This document shows positions 19,591 to 35,944 of a stretch of DNA of 48,732 nucleotides, one piece after another. A model generated the notes under the pieces. It did no database searches, was not told the DNA's origin, and saw only the letters and a program-made list of their open reading frames with translations. Position numbers and translations under genes: made by a program. Every line of letters begins with the position of its first letter. The first letter of the stretch is position 1. The stretch covers positions 1-48,732 of the forward strand of contig NZ_MOWM01000046.1 in NCBI RefSeq assembly GCF_016082275.1, given 5' to 3'. The DNA comes from Variovorax sp. E3 (GTDB lineage: Bacteria; Pseudomonadota; Gammaproteobacteria; Burkholderiales; Burkholderiaceae_C).

Positions 19591-20781
19591 GTGCTTTTGT
19601 CTCTCAAGGGAAGTTTCCCGCCCGCCATCCTGGCGCTCGCAGACGGCACGGTCTTTCAAGGCAATTCGATCGGAGCCGCCGGCTCCACGACCGGTGAAGT
19701 GGTGTTCAACACCGCCATGACCGGTTACCAGGAAATCCTCACCGACCCGAGCTACTGCCAGCAGATCGTCACCCTGACGTATCCGCATATCGGCAACTAC
19801 GGCGTCAACGGTGAAGACATCGAAGCCGACAAGATCCATGCCGCGGGCCTGATCATCAAGGACCTGCCCCTCGTCGCCTCCAACTTCCGCAAGACCGCCA
19901 CGCTGACCGAGTACCTCGTGTCCGGCAACACCGTGGCCATTGCGAACATCGACACCCGCAAGCTCACGCGTCACCTGCGCACCCACGGCGCGCAGAACGG
20001 CTGCATTCTGGGCCTGGCCGAAGGCGAGGTCGTGACGCAGGCGCTGATCGACAAGGCCATCGCCGCCGCCAAGGCCGCGCCCAGCATGGCCGGCCTCGAC
20101 CTGGCCAAGGTCGTGTCGGTCACGCAGACCTACGAGTGGACCGAGACCGAGTGGAAGCTCGTCAACCTGAACGGCAAGCCGGGCTACGGCGTGCAGATCA
20201 CGCCCCGGTTCCACGTCGTCGCCTTCGACTACGGCGTCAAGAAGAACATCCTGCGCATGATCGCGCAGCGCGGCGCGCGCATCACCGTGGTGCCGGCGCA
20301 GACGCCCGCCGCCGACGTGCTCAAGCTCAAGCCCGATGGCATCTTCCTGGCCAACGGCCCCGGCGACCCGGAGCCCTGCGACTACGCCATCAGCGCCGTC
20401 AAGGAACTGATCGAGACCGGCATTCCCACCTTCGGCATCTGCCTGGGCCACCAGATCATGGCGCTGGCCTCGGGCGCAAGACCTTCAAGATGAAGTTCGG
20501 CCACCACGGCGCGAACCATCCGGTGAAGGACCTGGACAACGGCCGCGTGAGCATCACCAGCCAGAACCACGGCTTCGCGGTCGACGAGAAGTCGCTGCCG
20601 GCCAACCTGCGACCCACCCACATCAGCCTGTTCGACAACACGCTGCAGGGCCTGGCGCGCACCGACAAGCCCGCGTTCTGCTTCCAGGGCCACCCTGAAG
20701 CCTCGCCGGGCCCGCACGACATCGGCTATCTGTTCGATCGCTTCACGGCACTGATGGAAAAGCACAAGACGGAGAACAAGA

Positions 20782-20789
<8 letters not shown>
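19591..20789 (+). CDS. carA: Carbamoyl-phosphate synthase small (glutaminase) subunit (one-base frameshift near 20477)
   Basis: Hydrolyses glutamine and channels ammonia to CarB for arginine and pyrimidine synthesis. GTG start with GGAGA upstream. The N-terminal domain has [15 protein letters not shown] and [19 protein letters not shown]. The class I glutaminase domain has the nucleophile Cys284 in FGICLGHQ. After MALASGA the frame shifts by one base and continues [16 protein letters not shown], with the catalytic His-Glu in [13 protein letters not shown]. Restoring one C (GGCGC to GGCGCC) gives 399 aa. The stop overlaps the carB ATG. Confidence 0.94.
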
Positions 20790-24033
<3,244 letters not shown>

Positions 24034-24041
24034 GCGTCGCC

Positions 24042-24911
24042 ATGGAAACCCAGCTCGTCGAACTGGACCTGAGCGACTGGGCCGCGGCCACGCCGAACGA
24101 GGCGTGGATCGCGGAACTCGAGGCCGGCAAGGTGCTGTACTTCCCGCGCCTGGGTTTCGAGCTGCGACCCGAAGAGCGCAGCCTGCTGACGCCCAGCCTG
24201 CTGTCGCCCGATGTGCGCAACATCAGCCTCGATGCCAACGGCAAGCTCAAGGGCGCCGTCGGCGACGAGGCGGTGCAGCGCACGGCGGCCGCGATGGTGG
24301 GGCGCTTCCGGGCGCAGGCCACGCAGCTCATTCACGGGCTGCTGCCGCACTACACGCCGGCGCTGCGGCTGGCGCCCACCAGCTACCGACCAGCGCAGGT
24401 CGAAACGCGCGTGCAGTCGTGGCGCGCCGACGACCGGCGCCTGCACGTCGATGCGTTTCCGTCGCGACCCAACTACGGTGAGCGCATCCTGCGCGTGTTC
24501 ACCAACGTCAACCCTGAAGGCGCGCCGCGCGTGTGGCGCGTGGGCGAGCCTTTCGAAGACATCGCCAAGCGCTTCCTGCCGCGTGCCAAGCCCTATGTGC
24601 GCTGGCAGGCCAAGGCGCTGCGCGCGCTGCGCGTGACCAAGTCGTTGCGCAGCGAGTACGACCACTTGATGCTGCAGCTGCACGACGGCATGAAGTCGGA
24701 CATGGCGTACCAGGAAAGCTCGCCGCAGGAGACCGCCAAGTTCCCGCCGGGATCGGTGTGGGTGTGCTTCTCCGACCAGACCTCGCACGCCGTGATGGCG
24801 GGGCAATACATGCTCGAGCAGACCCTTCATCTGGCGGCGTCGAAGCAATACAATCCCGACTCGAGCCCGCTCGCCATCCTGAGCCGGCTGACCGGACGCA
24901 CACTCGTCTGA
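24042..24911 (+). CDS. kdoO: Kdo hydroxylase (Fe(II)/2-oxoglutarate dioxygenase)
   Basis: Hydroxylates a Kdo residue of the lipopolysaccharide inner core, giving Ko-type sugar. I recognise the family from YFPRLGFELRPEE, NISLDANGKLKGA, SYRPAQVETRVQSWRADD, LHVDAFPSRP, RILRVFTNVNPEG and YDHLMLQLHDGMKSDMAYQ. The visible HxD pair His135/Asp137 and distal His249 (DQTSHAVMAGQY) fit a non-haem iron facial triad. The 289-aa frame starts eight bases after carB, so it is probably transcribed with carAB, and a terminator hairpin follows. Kdo supply and use are represented elsewhere in the window by kdsB, lpxA, lpxB and lpxK. Family assignment is from memory of its motifs. Confidence 0.82.
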   Translation: METQLVELDLSDWAAATPNEAWIAELEAGKVLYFPRLGFELRPEERSLLTPSLLSPDVRNISLDANGKLKGAVGDEAVQRTAAAMVGRFRAQATQLIHGLLPHYTPALRLAPTSYRPAQVETRVQSWRADDRRLHVDAFPSRPNYGERILRVFTNVNPEGAPRVWRVGEPFEDIAKRFLPRAKPYVRWQAKALRALRVTKSLRSEYDHLMLQLHDGMKSDMAYQESSPQETAKFPPGSVWVCFSDQTSHAVMAGQYMLEQTLHLAASKQYNPDSSPLAILSRLTGRTLV

Positions 24912-24926
24912 TCCTGTCCCTCATCG

Positions 24927-24955
24927 ACCGCCGAACGGCATCGTTCGGCGGTTTT
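24927..24955 (+). terminator. Terminator hairpin after the carAB-kdoO operon
   Basis: ACCGCCGAACG-GCAT-CGTTCGGCGGT perfect 11-bp stem followed by T residues (TTTTCGCTTT). It ends only 22 bases before the greA ATG, so greA either depends on readthrough or has a promoter inside kdoO. Confidence 0.75.
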
Positions 24956-24977
24956 CGCTTTATGGAGAACCAACAAC

Positions 24978-25454
24978 ATGGCCACCATTCCGATCACCAA
25001 GCGCGGCGCTGAAAAACTGCGTGCCGAACTGCATCAGCTCAAGACGGTGGACCGTCCCTGGGTCATCAACGCCATTTCCGAAGCACGCGCGCAGGGCGAC
25101 TTGAGCGAGAACGCCGAATACGAGGTCGCCAAGGACCGCCAGGGCTTCATTGAAGGCCGCATCCAGGAAGTCGAAGGCAAGCTGTCGGCCGCGCAGATCA
25201 TCGATCCGAGCGAGCTCGATGCCGGTGGCAAGGTCGTGTTCGGCTCGACCGTCGAACTCGAGGAAGAAGAGTCCGGCGAGGCCGTGAAATATCAGATCGT
25301 CGGTGAAGACGAAGCCGACCTGAAGCTGGGCCTCATCAACATTTCGAGCCCGATCGCGCGCGCGCTGATCGGCAAGGAAGAGGGCGACACCGCCGAAGTG
25401 CAGGCGCCGGGCGGCCTCAAGCGCTACGAGATCGTCGGCGTCAGCTACCTCTGA
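24978..25454 (+). CDS. greA: Transcription elongation factor GreA
   Basis: Rescues backtracked RNA polymerase by stimulating transcript cleavage through the secondary channel. The 158-aa protein, the standard length, has an N-terminal coiled coil with the tip acidic segment ([21 protein letters not shown]). The C-terminal FKBP-like domain has [11 protein letters not shown] and [20 protein letters not shown] precedes the ATG. Confidence 0.98.
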   Translation: MATIPITKRGAEKLRAELHQLKTVDRPWVINAISEARAQGDLSENAEYEVAKDRQGFIEGRIQEVEGKLSAAQIIDPSELDAGGKVVFGSTVELEEEESGEAVKYQIVGEDEADLKLGLINISSPIARALIGKEEGDTAEVQAPGGLKRYEIVGVSYL

Positions 25455-25474
25455 TCGCGGCGCCTCGTCGAACA

Positions 25475-25891
25475 ATGAAAGACCGCATCGCCCTCATGCT
25501 GACTGCCTTCTGGTGGGGCAGCCTCACAACGATCGGCTTTCTGGTGGTGCCGATGCTGTTCGCCCGGCTCGGCAACCCGTCGGTGGCGGGCAACTTTGCC
25601 GGTCAGCTGTTCGAGGCGCAGAGCTGGATTGCCATTGGCTGCGGGCTGATCCTGCTGATCCACTGGCGCACCAAGGGCGACGAGGGCATCAAGGGGCCGG
25701 TACTGACGGCCATCTTCCTGATTCTGGCGGCCTTGCTGCTGGCCCTGTTGCAGCAGTACGCCGTGGCGCCGCACATCCTGGCGCGCGACAACCTCAAGCT
25801 GTGGCACGCCGTGGGCAGCGGCATGTACCTCGTGCAGTGGCTGTGCACCGGCGTGCTGCTCTGGCGCATGGGCGCAAGCGCCCTGCGCTGA
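25475..25891 (+). CDS. DUF4149-like four-helix membrane protein (138 aa)
   Basis: Small inner-membrane protein with about four hydrophobic segments (roughly residues 8-30, 50-63, 75-92 and 115-132). The N-terminal ALMLTAFWWGSLTTIGFLVVPMLFARL and the HILARDNLKLWHAVGSGMYLVQWL segment resemble the DUF4149/TMEM205-like family. The function of that family is not established. It lies 20 bases after greA, in the same direction, and converges with the glycosyltransferase gene. Confidence 0.65.
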   Translation: MKDRIALMLTAFWWGSLTTIGFLVVPMLFARLGNPSVAGNFAGQLFEAQSWIAIGCGLILLIHWRTKGDEGIKGPVLTAIFLILAALLLALLQQYAVAPHILARDNLKLWHAVGSGMYLVQWLCTGVLLWRMGASALR

Positions 25892-25900
25892 TCGCCTCAC

Positions 25901-26659
25901 TCACTCTTTCCAGTATTTCGCGACCCAGCGCGCCGGCCGGATGAATCGGAAGGCGCGGTTGCGGCGGCCCGCGAGCGCGTCCGGTGGGTTGCACTCGCCA
26001 TGGAACACCATGACGCGCGCGCCCTCGGGCACGAAGGGCTCTTCCCAGTAGTTGGTCGGCCAGGTCGGAATGCCGTGGTATTTGAAGCTCGGGCACCAAG
26101 CTTCGGGCCAGTAGGCCAGCTTGCCTTGCTTGTAGAGCATTTCCGAGAGGTAGACCTGCTCGTTGCGATGCTCGGCCTGAACCTTGTCCATGTTGGCGCG
26201 AAAGTACGCCAGCACGTCGGCATGCGCACCCAGTTCGAAGCGATAGACCGACGAATTGCCGGTGATCCGCTCGCGCCGCCAGGGGCGGGCGTAGTCGTGA
26301 ATGATCAGGAACTCGCCAGGCTGCTCGAAGAAGGCGTCCAGGCTGCCCACGACCACGACATCGAGGTCGAGGAAGAGGGCGGTGCCGCGCAGGCCGTGCA
26401 AGTCCTGCTCGAAGGTCGTGAGCTTCTTCCACGCGCCGTCGCGCTGGCCGGGGGCCAGGTGCAGGTTCAGCGGCGGAATGGGCAGGCACGTCACCTCGGG
26501 GCGAATGCCGTTGCCGTCATCGGTCAGGCACACGAACTTGAAGTCGCCGCTGAGGTTGCGGCGGGCCATTGCGTAGAGCCGGTTGACGTATTCGGGCCCG
26601 TACTTCGTGCCCCACTTCATGCAGAGGATATGGCGCTGGGCGCCTTGCGCTGCCGCCAA
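25901..26659 (-). CDS. Putative GT-A type glycosyltransferase (252 aa)
   Basis: The N-terminal part ([33 protein letters not shown]) and the metal-binding motif [12 protein letters not shown] (DxD at about residues 97-99) indicate a nucleotide-sugar transferase fold, loosely like family 8. A conserved C-terminal core has [17 protein letters not shown] and [13 protein letters not shown]. Donor and acceptor are unknown. The TTG start lies two bases after the yhbY stop; the ATG at 26620 (MKWGTKYG) is a plausible alternative. Coupling to an RNA-binding protein gene is probably only positional. Confidence 0.7.
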   Translation of the reverse strand: MAAAQGAQRHILCMKWGTKYGPEYVNRLYAMARRNLSGDFKFVCLTDDGNGIRPEVTCLPIPPLNLHLAPGQRDGAWKKLTTFEQDLHGLRGTALFLDLDVVVVGSLDAFFEQPGEFLIIHDYARPWRRERITGNSSVYRFELGAHADVLAYFRANMDKVQAEHRNEQVYLSEMLYKQGKLAYWPEAWCPSFKYHGIPTWPTNYWEEPFVPEGARVMVFHGECNPPDALAGRRNRAFRFIRPARWVAKYWKE

Positions 26660-26661
26660 GC

Positions 26662-27141
26662 TCAGTCCGCCTGGTTGCGCTTCTTGGCCGACAGCGGCCG
26701 CTTGGCCTTGGCGCGCTTGATGGTGCCGCCGGGGGTGAGGCGCTGGTTGCCGAGCACGCGCAGCGTCTTGATTTCAGGACGCTGGCCGCCGCGCTTGCTG
26801 TACTTGACGATCTTGACGTCGCGCGGGCCGGGCATGCGGTCTTCGTCGACCACGCGCTCTTTTTCGGGGATCGGGCGCCACAGCACCAGCAGCTTGCCGA
26901 TGTGCTGGATCGGGGCGGCGCCCAACTCTTCGGCCAGCTCGTGGAGCATGGCGTCGCGGGCAAGGCGGTCGTCGGAGAAAACGCGGACCTTGATCAGGCC
27001 ATGGGCCTTGAGCGCCGCGTCGGCTTCTTTTTTTACGGCAGGGGTGAGCCCGTCTCCACCGACCATGACGATCGGATCCAGGTGGTGAGCTTCGGCGCGG
27101 TGCACCTTGCGCTCGGCAGGGGTAAGTTGAATGGCGGGCAT
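26662..27141 (-). CDS. yhbY: YhbY/CRM-domain RNA-binding protein
   Basis: CRM-domain protein associated in other bacteria with pre-50S ribosomal particles. Residues 1-100 form the domain: [21 protein letters not shown], the GxxG-like loop [19 protein letters not shown] and [13 protein letters not shown] basic C-terminal extension ([32 protein letters not shown]) makes it 159 aa, longer than E. coli YhbY (97 aa). It is divergent from the rRNA methyltransferase rlmE, 33 bases away, a common pairing that supports a ribosome-assembly role. Confidence 0.88.
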   Translation of the reverse strand: MPAIQLTPAERKVHRAEAHHLDPIVMVGGDGLTPAVKKEADAALKAHGLIKVRVFSDDRLARDAMLHELAEELGAAPIQHIGKLLVLWRPIPEKERVVDEDRMPGPRDVKIVKYSKRGGQRPEIKTLRVLGNQRLTPGGTIKRAKAKRPLSAKKRNQAD

Positions 27142-27174
27142 CCCCGTATTATCGACGCGTACACGAAGACCCTC

Positions 27175-27843
27175 ATGAGCACCAAAGCCAAAAGCAAAAA
27201 AGTCAATAAAGCGTGGCTTCACGACCATATCAACGACCCCTACGTGAAACTCGCCACGCGGGAGGGCTATCGGGCGCGCGCCGCCTACAAACTCAAGGAA
27301 ATCGACGAGTCGCTCGGGCTCGTCAAGCCGGGCCAGCTGGTGGTTGACCTGGGCTCCACGCCCGGGGCCTGGAGCCAGTACCTGCGCCGGCGCATGTCGC
27401 CGGACGGCGCGGCCGCCGGTGCGCTGAACGGCACCATCATCGCGCTGGACATGCTGGCAATGGAGCCCATCGAGGGCGTGACCTTCCTGCAGGGGGATTT
27501 CCGCGAGCCCGAGCTGCTGGAGCAATTGCTGGGCGTGTTGGCGGGCCGCAAGGCCGACCTGGTGGTGTCCGACATGGCGCCCAACCTGTCGGGCATTCAT
27601 TCGGCCGACGCCGCGCGCGTGGCGCACCTGATCGAGCTGGCGATCGACTTCGCCCAGCACCATCTGAAGCCCGAGGGCGCGCTGGTGGCCAAGCTGTTCC
27701 ACGGCAGCGGCTACGACGAGCTGGTGAAGCTTTTCAAGGCCAATTTCCGCATCGTGAAGCCCTTCAAGCCCAAGGCGTCGAGGGACAAATCGTCCGAGAC
27801 CTTCCTCGTCGGTGTGGGTCTAAAGGCCTCAGATACGCATTGA
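27175..27843 (+). CDS. rlmE: 23S rRNA 2'-O-ribose U2552 methyltransferase
   Basis: Methylates U2552 in the A loop of 23S rRNA. The 222-aa protein has the SAM loop [13 protein letters not shown] (about 57-68) and the K-D-K-E catalytic tetrad at Lys39, Asp133, Lys173 and Glu208 (RAAYKL, SDMAPN, VAKLF, SSETF). Length is close to E. coli RlmE. It precedes ftsH as in many proteobacteria, with a 166-base gap that should hold an ftsH promoter. Confidence 0.97.
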   Translation: MSTKAKSKKVNKAWLHDHINDPYVKLATREGYRARAAYKLKEIDESLGLVKPGQLVVDLGSTPGAWSQYLRRRMSPDGAAAGALNGTIIALDMLAMEPIEGVTFLQGDFREPELLEQLLGVLAGRKADLVVSDMAPNLSGIHSADAARVAHLIELAIDFAQHHLKPEGALVAKLFHGSGYDELVKLFKANFRIVKPFKPKASRDKSSETFLVGVGLKASDTH

Positions 27844-28009
27844 TACCTTGCCGCCGGGCGTGCGCTCAGGGCGCAAACCCCTGTCAGGCTATGGCTGCTT
27901 TAGGGAAATGCCCGCTTTTCGCAGCTTGAAAAGCCTAAAATGGGGCGCAATTGCGTACCCATAGCGCGTTTTTCATATCCTCGTCACGCGCTTTCGACTG
28001 GAGCTTCGT

Positions 28010-29926
<1,917 letters not shown>

Positions 29927-29933
29927 GGTGGGC

Positions 29934-30856
29934 TTGATCTCAAGCAATGACGGGGCCTCTGGCCCCGTTTTTCATTGGGGCGGCGCCGCTGTCTGGCAGA
30001 CCTCGCGCTTTCGCATCGACCTCGCGCAACCGCGCGTGATGGGCATCGTCAACGTCACGCCCGACTCGTTCTCCGACGGCGGCGCGCACGCCTCGACCGG
30101 CACCGCCTTGCGGCACTGCGAGCAGCTGCTGAAAGAGGGCGCCGACATCCTCGATATCGGCGGTGAATCGACCCGCCCCGGCAGCCCGGCCGTGCCGCTC
30201 GATGAAGAGCTGGCACGCGTGCTGCCCGTGGTGCGCGAGGCCGTGAGGCTCAACGTGCCGCTGTCCATCGACACCTACAAGCCCGAGGTCATGCGCGCGG
30301 TGCTCGACCTGGGCGCGGACATCGTTAACGACATCTGGGCGCTGCGCCAACCGGGCGCGCGCGAGGCCGTGGCCGCGCATCCGTCGTGCGGCATCTGCCT
30401 GATGCACATGCACCGCGATCCGCAGACCATGCAGGCCGTGCCGATGAACGGCGACGTGATTCCCGAAGTGCTCTCGTTCCTGCAGGCGCAGGTGCAACTT
30501 CTGCATGCGCTGAAGGTCGATCCCTCGCGCATCACGCTGGACCCCGGCGTGGGCTTCGGCAAGACGGTGGCGCAGAATTTCGCGCTGCTGGCGCGGCAGC
30601 GTGAGCTGCTGGCTGGCGGCTTTCCACTGCTGCTGGGCTGGTCGCGCAAGTCGTCGATCGGCGCTGTCACCGGCATCGAGGCGGCAGGCGAGCGCATCGT
30701 GCCCAGCGTGGCGGCAGCCGTGCTGGCGGTGGACCGCGGCGCTGCCGTGGTGCGCGTGCACGACGTGCGCGACACCGTGGCGGCCATCGCCGTGTGGCGC
30801 GCCATGAGGGAGCAGGAACCACTGCAACAACAAACAAAAGAGCAAAGCAAACAACC

Positions 30857-30860
<4 letters not shown>
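29934..30860 (+). CDS. folP: Dihydropteroate synthase (start uncertain)
   Basis: Condenses p-aminobenzoate with dihydropterin diphosphate in folate synthesis; target of sulfonamides. Family motifs are PRVMGIVNVTPDSFSDGG, DILDIGGESTRPGSPAVPLDEE, SIDTYKPEV, DIVNDIWALR, LMHMHRDP and LGWSRKSSIG. The conserved part begins near 29992 (WQTSRFRIDL), yet no ATG is in frame close to it. The nearest upstream starts are TTG 29934 (GAGG five bases upstream, 308 aa) and GTG 29928, and both place a perfect terminator hairpin inside the coding region. Another lost base near the start is possible. The stop overlaps glmM by the ATGA arrangement. Confidence 0.9.
29950..29972 (+). terminator. Intrinsic terminator after ftsH
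   Basis: ACGGGGCC-TCT-GGCCCCGT perfect 8-bp stem followed by a run of five T residues, 24 bases after the ftsH stop. It overlaps the proposed 5' end of folP, which complicates the folP start. Confidence 0.8.
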
Positions 30861-32189
<1,329 letters not shown>

Positions 32190-32193
<4 letters not shown>

Positions 32194-32672
32194 CGATCGA
32201 GGTCTTCCAGGCCAACTACTGCGACCCCGCGCACGCGGCCGCCGTGGTCGGCTTGCTCAATGCGTACGCGAGCGACCCGGCCGGCGGCGGCGCGCCGTTG
32301 GACCCCGAGGTGCGCGAAGGCCTCCCGGCGGCCCTGGCGGCGCGTCCACAGGCCTTCAGCGTGCTCGCTTTCGAGGGTGGACAGCCCGTGGGCCTGATCA
32401 ACTGCCTGGAGGGCTTCTCGACCTTCGCGTGCAAGCCGCTGGTCAACGTGCACGACGTGGTCGTGCTGGCCAGCCATCGCGGGCAGCGCGTGGCGCAGCG
32501 GATGTTCGCGCTGGTCGAGCAGGAGGCGCGCAAGCGCGGCGCCTGCAAGCTCACGCTCGAAGTGCTGTCGGGCAATGCGCCCGCGCTGCGCGCCTACGAG
32601 CGCGAAGGGTTCGCGAGCTACCAGCTCGACCCGGCGTTCGGCAGCGCGATCTTCCTGCAGAAGAAGCTCTGA
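32190..32672 (+). CDS. GNAT family N-acetyltransferase (160 aa)
   Basis: Acetyl-CoA-dependent acyltransferase of unknown substrate. The GTG start overlaps the glmM stop. The protein has the GNAT beta-bulge and pyrophosphate loop [20 protein letters not shown] (the Q/RxxGxG/A-type loop), then [21 protein letters not shown]. The tight coupling suggests cotranscription with folP-glmM but not a shared pathway. It converges with the acyl-CoA dehydrogenase gene across an 82-base gap with no strong terminator. Confidence 0.85.
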
Positions 32673-32754
32673 AAAAGAAAAAGGGCCGGGGTGCATTCAG
32701 CACCGTCGACCCCCATTGCAAACCGCTCCCCGAAGGCAGAGACCGCAGGACGGA

Positions 32755-34025
32755 TCAGAAACGCGTCACGGGCATTTCCGCATCGGCCTTGCTGGGCGCG
32801 TACTTGCCCAGCTCCCACTTGGCGATCGCGTTGCGGTGCACTTCATCCGGGCCGTCCGCGAAGCGCAGCGTGCGGGCGCCGGCGTAGGCGGCTGCCAGCG
32901 GGAAGTCGTCGCACATGCCGCCACCGCCGTGGACCTGCATGGCCCAGTCGATCACCTGGCAGGCCATCGAGGGGGCGACGACCTTGATCATCGCGATTTC
33001 GTTCTTGGCGACCTTGTTGCCGGCCACGTCCATCAGCCACGCGGCCTTGAGCGTGAGCAGGCGGGCCATGTCGATCTTGCAGCGGGCTTCGGCGATGCGT
33101 TCCTGCGTCACGGTCTGCGAAGCCACGGTCTTGCCGAAGGCCACGCGCGACGAGGCGCGCTTGCACATCAGCTCGAGCGCTCGCTCGGCCAGGCCGATCA
33201 GGCGCATGCAGTGGTGAATGCGTCCCGGGCCAAGGCGGCCCTGGGCGATTTCGAAGCCACGGCCTTCACCCAGCAGGATGTTGCCGACCGGCACGCGCAC
33301 GTTCTCGAAATACATCTCGACGTGGCCGTGCGGCGCATCGTCGTAGCCCATCACGTTCAGCGGGCGCACGATGCGGATGCCCTTGCGTCGGCCGGCACCA
33401 CGACCATGCTTTGCTGCGAGTGGCGGGGCGCCTCGGGGTCGCTCTTGCCCATGGTGATGAACACGGCGCAGCGCGGGTCGGCGGCGCCCGAAATCCACCA
33501 CTTGTGGCCGTTGATGACGTACTCGTCGCCCTGGCGCTCGATGCGCGTGGAAATGTTGGTGGCATCGCTCGAGGCCACTTCGGGCTCGGTCATCGCGAAG
33601 GCCGAGCGGATCTGGCCTTCGAGCAGCGGCTTGAGCCAACGTGCCTTGATCTCTTCCGAGCCGTAGCGCGCGATGGTTTCCATGTTGCCGGTGTCGGGCG
33701 CCGAGCAGTTGAAGGCTTCGCTCGCCCACGGCACCGCGCCCATGATTTCGGCCAGCGGCGCGTATTCCTGGTTGGTCAGGCCCGCACCCGCATAGCCGGA
33801 GGCGGAAGCGCTGTCGACCGGCAGGAACAGGTTCCACAGGCCCTGGGCCTTGGCTTTTTCCTTGAGCTTCTCGACCGTCTTCAGCGCGGTCCAGCGCTTG
33901 CCGGCGGCCGTGTTGGCGGCCAGCTCGGCGCTGTACTCGGCTTCGGCCGGATAGATGTGGTCGTCCATGAACGCCTGGACGCGTTTCTGCAGGTCTTTGG
34001 TCTTGGCCGAGTATTCGAAATCCAT
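32755..34025 (-). CDS. Acyl-CoA dehydrogenase family protein (one-base frameshift near 33385)
   Basis: FAD enzyme oxidising an acyl-CoA thioester to the 2-enoyl form. From ATG 34025 ([20 protein letters not shown]) the frame reads [16 protein letters not shown] and [11 protein letters not shown], both acyl-CoA dehydrogenase signatures, to VVVPADA. It then continues one base shifted as [20 protein letters not shown] and on through [33 protein letters not shown]. One restored C yields 423 aa, like the ACAD10/11-type dehydrogenases. The preceding phosphotransferase domain gene is the partner fused to such dehydrogenases in eukaryotic ACAD10/11, which supports this subgroup. Confidence 0.88.
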
Positions 34026-34056
34026 CTTCGTCTCCTGGTGGGTGTGGGGGCGGCGA

Positions 34057-35145
34057 TTACGCCTTTTGGGCGAACTGCCAGGCCATTTCGGCCATGGGGC
34101 GCGCACCGCGGCCGGAGGCCACGGCTTGCTCGCTCGACGCGGTGCCGGCTTCGACCCGCTTGGCAATGCCTTGCAGGATCGCGGCCATGCGAAACAGGTT
34201 GTAGGCCTGGTAGAAGTTCCAGTCGGGCGCCAGCGCCTCGGGCGTGGTGATGCCGGTGCGTTCGCAATACTTGCGGATGTATTCGCTCTCGGTCGGAATG
34301 CCCAGCGCCTTGTGGTCCAGGCCGGCCACGCCGCGGAAGGTCTCGCCCGAGATGTGCCAGGACATGCAGTGGTAGCTGAAGTCGGCCAGCGGATGGCCCA
34401 GCGTCGACAGCTCCCAGTCGAGCACGGCAATGGCGCGCGGCTCGGTGGCGTGGAACATCAGGTTGTCCAGGCGGTAGTCGCCGTGCACGATCGAGGTCAT
34501 CTTCTCGTCGCGCGCGCTGGCCGGAATGTGCGCGGGCAGCCACTCCATCAGCTTGTCCATCTCGGGGATGGGCTGGGTGATGGAGGCCACGTACTGCTTG
34601 CTCCAGCGGCCGATCTGGCGCTCGAAGTAGTTGCCGGGCTTGCCGTAGTCGGCCAGGCCGCGCTCGGCGAACTTCACCGTGTGCAGCGCCGAGATGACGC
34701 GGTTCATTTCGTCGTAGATGGCGGTGCGCTCGGCGTTGCTCATGCCGGGCAGCGACTGGTCCCACAGCACGCGGCCCTGCATGAACTCCATCACGTAGAA
34801 GGCGCGGCCGATGACGGCCTCGTCCTCGCACAGGCAGTACATGCGCGGCACGGGCACGTCGGTGCTGGCCAGGCCGCTCATGACCTTGAATTCGCGCTCC
34901 ACCGCATGGGCCGAGGGCAGCAGCTTGGCGACCGGGCCCGGCTTGGCGCGCATCACGTAGCTCTGCGACGGCGTGACCAGCTTGTAGGTCGGGTTCGACT
35001 GGCCGCCCTTGAACATCTCCGCCGTCAGCGGGCCCTTGAACCCCTCGAGGTTCTTCTCGAGCCAGGCGGAGAGCGCCTCGATGTCGAAGGCGTGCTGTTG
35101 CGAGACGGCACGGGTGCCGATGAAGTTGGAGAAGTCCTGGCTCAT
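34057..35145 (-). CDS. ACAD10/11-like phosphotransferase (APH family, 362 aa)
   Basis: Aminoglycoside-phosphotransferase-fold kinase probably acting on a hydroxyacyl-CoA intermediate rather than an antibiotic. It shows the substrate/nucleotide loop [19 protein letters not shown], the catalytic segment [14 protein letters not shown] (HGDxxxxN) and the metal-binding [18 protein letters not shown]. It lies 31 bases upstream of the acyl-CoA dehydrogenase, in the same direction. In ACAD11 a kinase of this type and a dehydrogenase domain cooperate in 4-hydroxy-acid breakdown, so the pair may do likewise. That role is inferred. Confidence 0.85.
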   Translation of the reverse strand: MSQDFSNFIGTRAVSQQHAFDIEALSAWLEKNLEGFKGPLTAEMFKGGQSNPTYKLVTPSQSYVMRAKPGPVAKLLPSAHAVEREFKVMSGLASTDVPVPRMYCLCEDEAVIGRAFYVMEFMQGRVLWDQSLPGMSNAERTAIYDEMNRVISALHTVKFAERGLADYGKPGNYFERQIGRWSKQYVASITQPIPEMDKLMEWLPAHIPASARDEKMTSIVHGDYRLDNLMFHATEPRAIAVLDWELSTLGHPLADFSYHCMSWHISGETFRGVAGLDHKALGIPTESEYIRKYCERTGITTPEALAPDWNFYQAYNLFRMAAILQGIAKRVEAGTASSEQAVASGRGARPMAEMAWQFAQKA

Positions 35146-35163
35146 GTCGATTTGTCTGGCTTT

Positions 35164-35883
35164 CTAGTTTTCAGCTTCCGAGACGCGCATCAAGGCAGAG
35201 CGGTCCAGCACGACCAGGCCGCCCGGCTCGATCCGGATGGTGCCCTCGCGCTCCATGGTCTTGAGTTCCTGGTTGACCCGCTGGCGCGACGCGCCCAGCA
35301 GTTGCGCCAGTTCTTCCTGCGCCAGCTGCAGCCCGATGCGCATCTGGCTGCCGTCTTCCAGGTTCGGCACGCCGTAGCTGCGCACGAGGTGAATGAGCTG
35401 CTTGGCCAGCCGTGCCCGCAGGGGCAGGGTGTTGAGGTCTTCCACCAGTCCGAACAGCGTGCGGATGCGCCGCGCCTGCAGCCGCATCAGCGCTTCGTAC
35501 AGCTCGACGTGCGCGGTCAGGATCTTCTGGAAGTCGGCCCGTGCCACGCAGAGGATGGTGCTGTCGCCGTGCGCATAGGCATCGTGCGTGCGCCGGTCCC
35601 CATCGAACATCGCCACGTCGCCGAACCAGATGCCCGGCTCCACGTAGGTCAGTGTCACCTGCTTGCCGGAGACCGCCGTCGAGCTGACGCGCACCGCGCC
35701 CTTGGCACAGGCGATCCAGTGTTCGGGCGGGTCGCCGCGGGCGGCGATCAGGTCGCCGTCCTTGTAGCGTTTGACGAAGGCGCATCGGAGGATGTCGTGC
35801 CGTAGCGATGGAGATAAGGAAGAAAACCAGCGACCACTGTTGATCGCTTCACGTTCTTCGATGGTAAGAATGGGGTCGTCCAT
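35164..35883 (-). CDS. Crp/Fnr family transcriptional regulator (239 aa)
   Basis: The N-terminal cyclic-nucleotide-binding-type jelly roll (YKDGDLIAARGDPPEHW, YVEPGIWFGDVAMFDG) is joined through a dimer helix to a C-terminal winged helix (LAQEELAQLLGASRQRVNQELKTMEREGTI, the recognition helix). No Fnr-type N-terminal cysteine cluster is visible, so it is Crp-like, though the effector is unknown. It precedes the phosphotransferase and acyl-CoA dehydrogenase genes by 18 bases and likely belongs to their operon, perhaps regulating it. Confidence 0.88.
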   Translation of the reverse strand: MDDPILTIEEREAINSGRWFSSLSPSLRHDILRCAFVKRYKDGDLIAARGDPPEHWIACAKGAVRVSSTAVSGKQVTLTYVEPGIWFGDVAMFDGDRRTHDAYAHGDSTILCVARADFQKILTAHVELYEALMRLQARRIRTLFGLVEDLNTLPLRARLAKQLIHLVRSYGVPNLEDGSQMRIGLQLAQEELAQLLGASRQRVNQELKTMEREGTIRIEPGGLVVLDRSALMRVSEAEN

Positions 35884-35944
35884 TGGTCTGTCCTCTCGGC
35901 GACTGAAAAGCTGATGGGTGTCACGGGAGCGACGCGGCGCGCCG

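Noticed and set aside
27925..27931. Sigma-32 type -35 (CTTGAAA) upstream of ftsH
   Set aside because: The -35 sequence fits, but no CCCCATnT-like -10 lies at 11-16 bases; the nearest CCCATA is 26 bases away.
34057..35145. Aminoglycoside resistance gene
   Set aside because: The kinase motifs are APH-like, but context and sequence fit ACAD10/11-type metabolic kinases.
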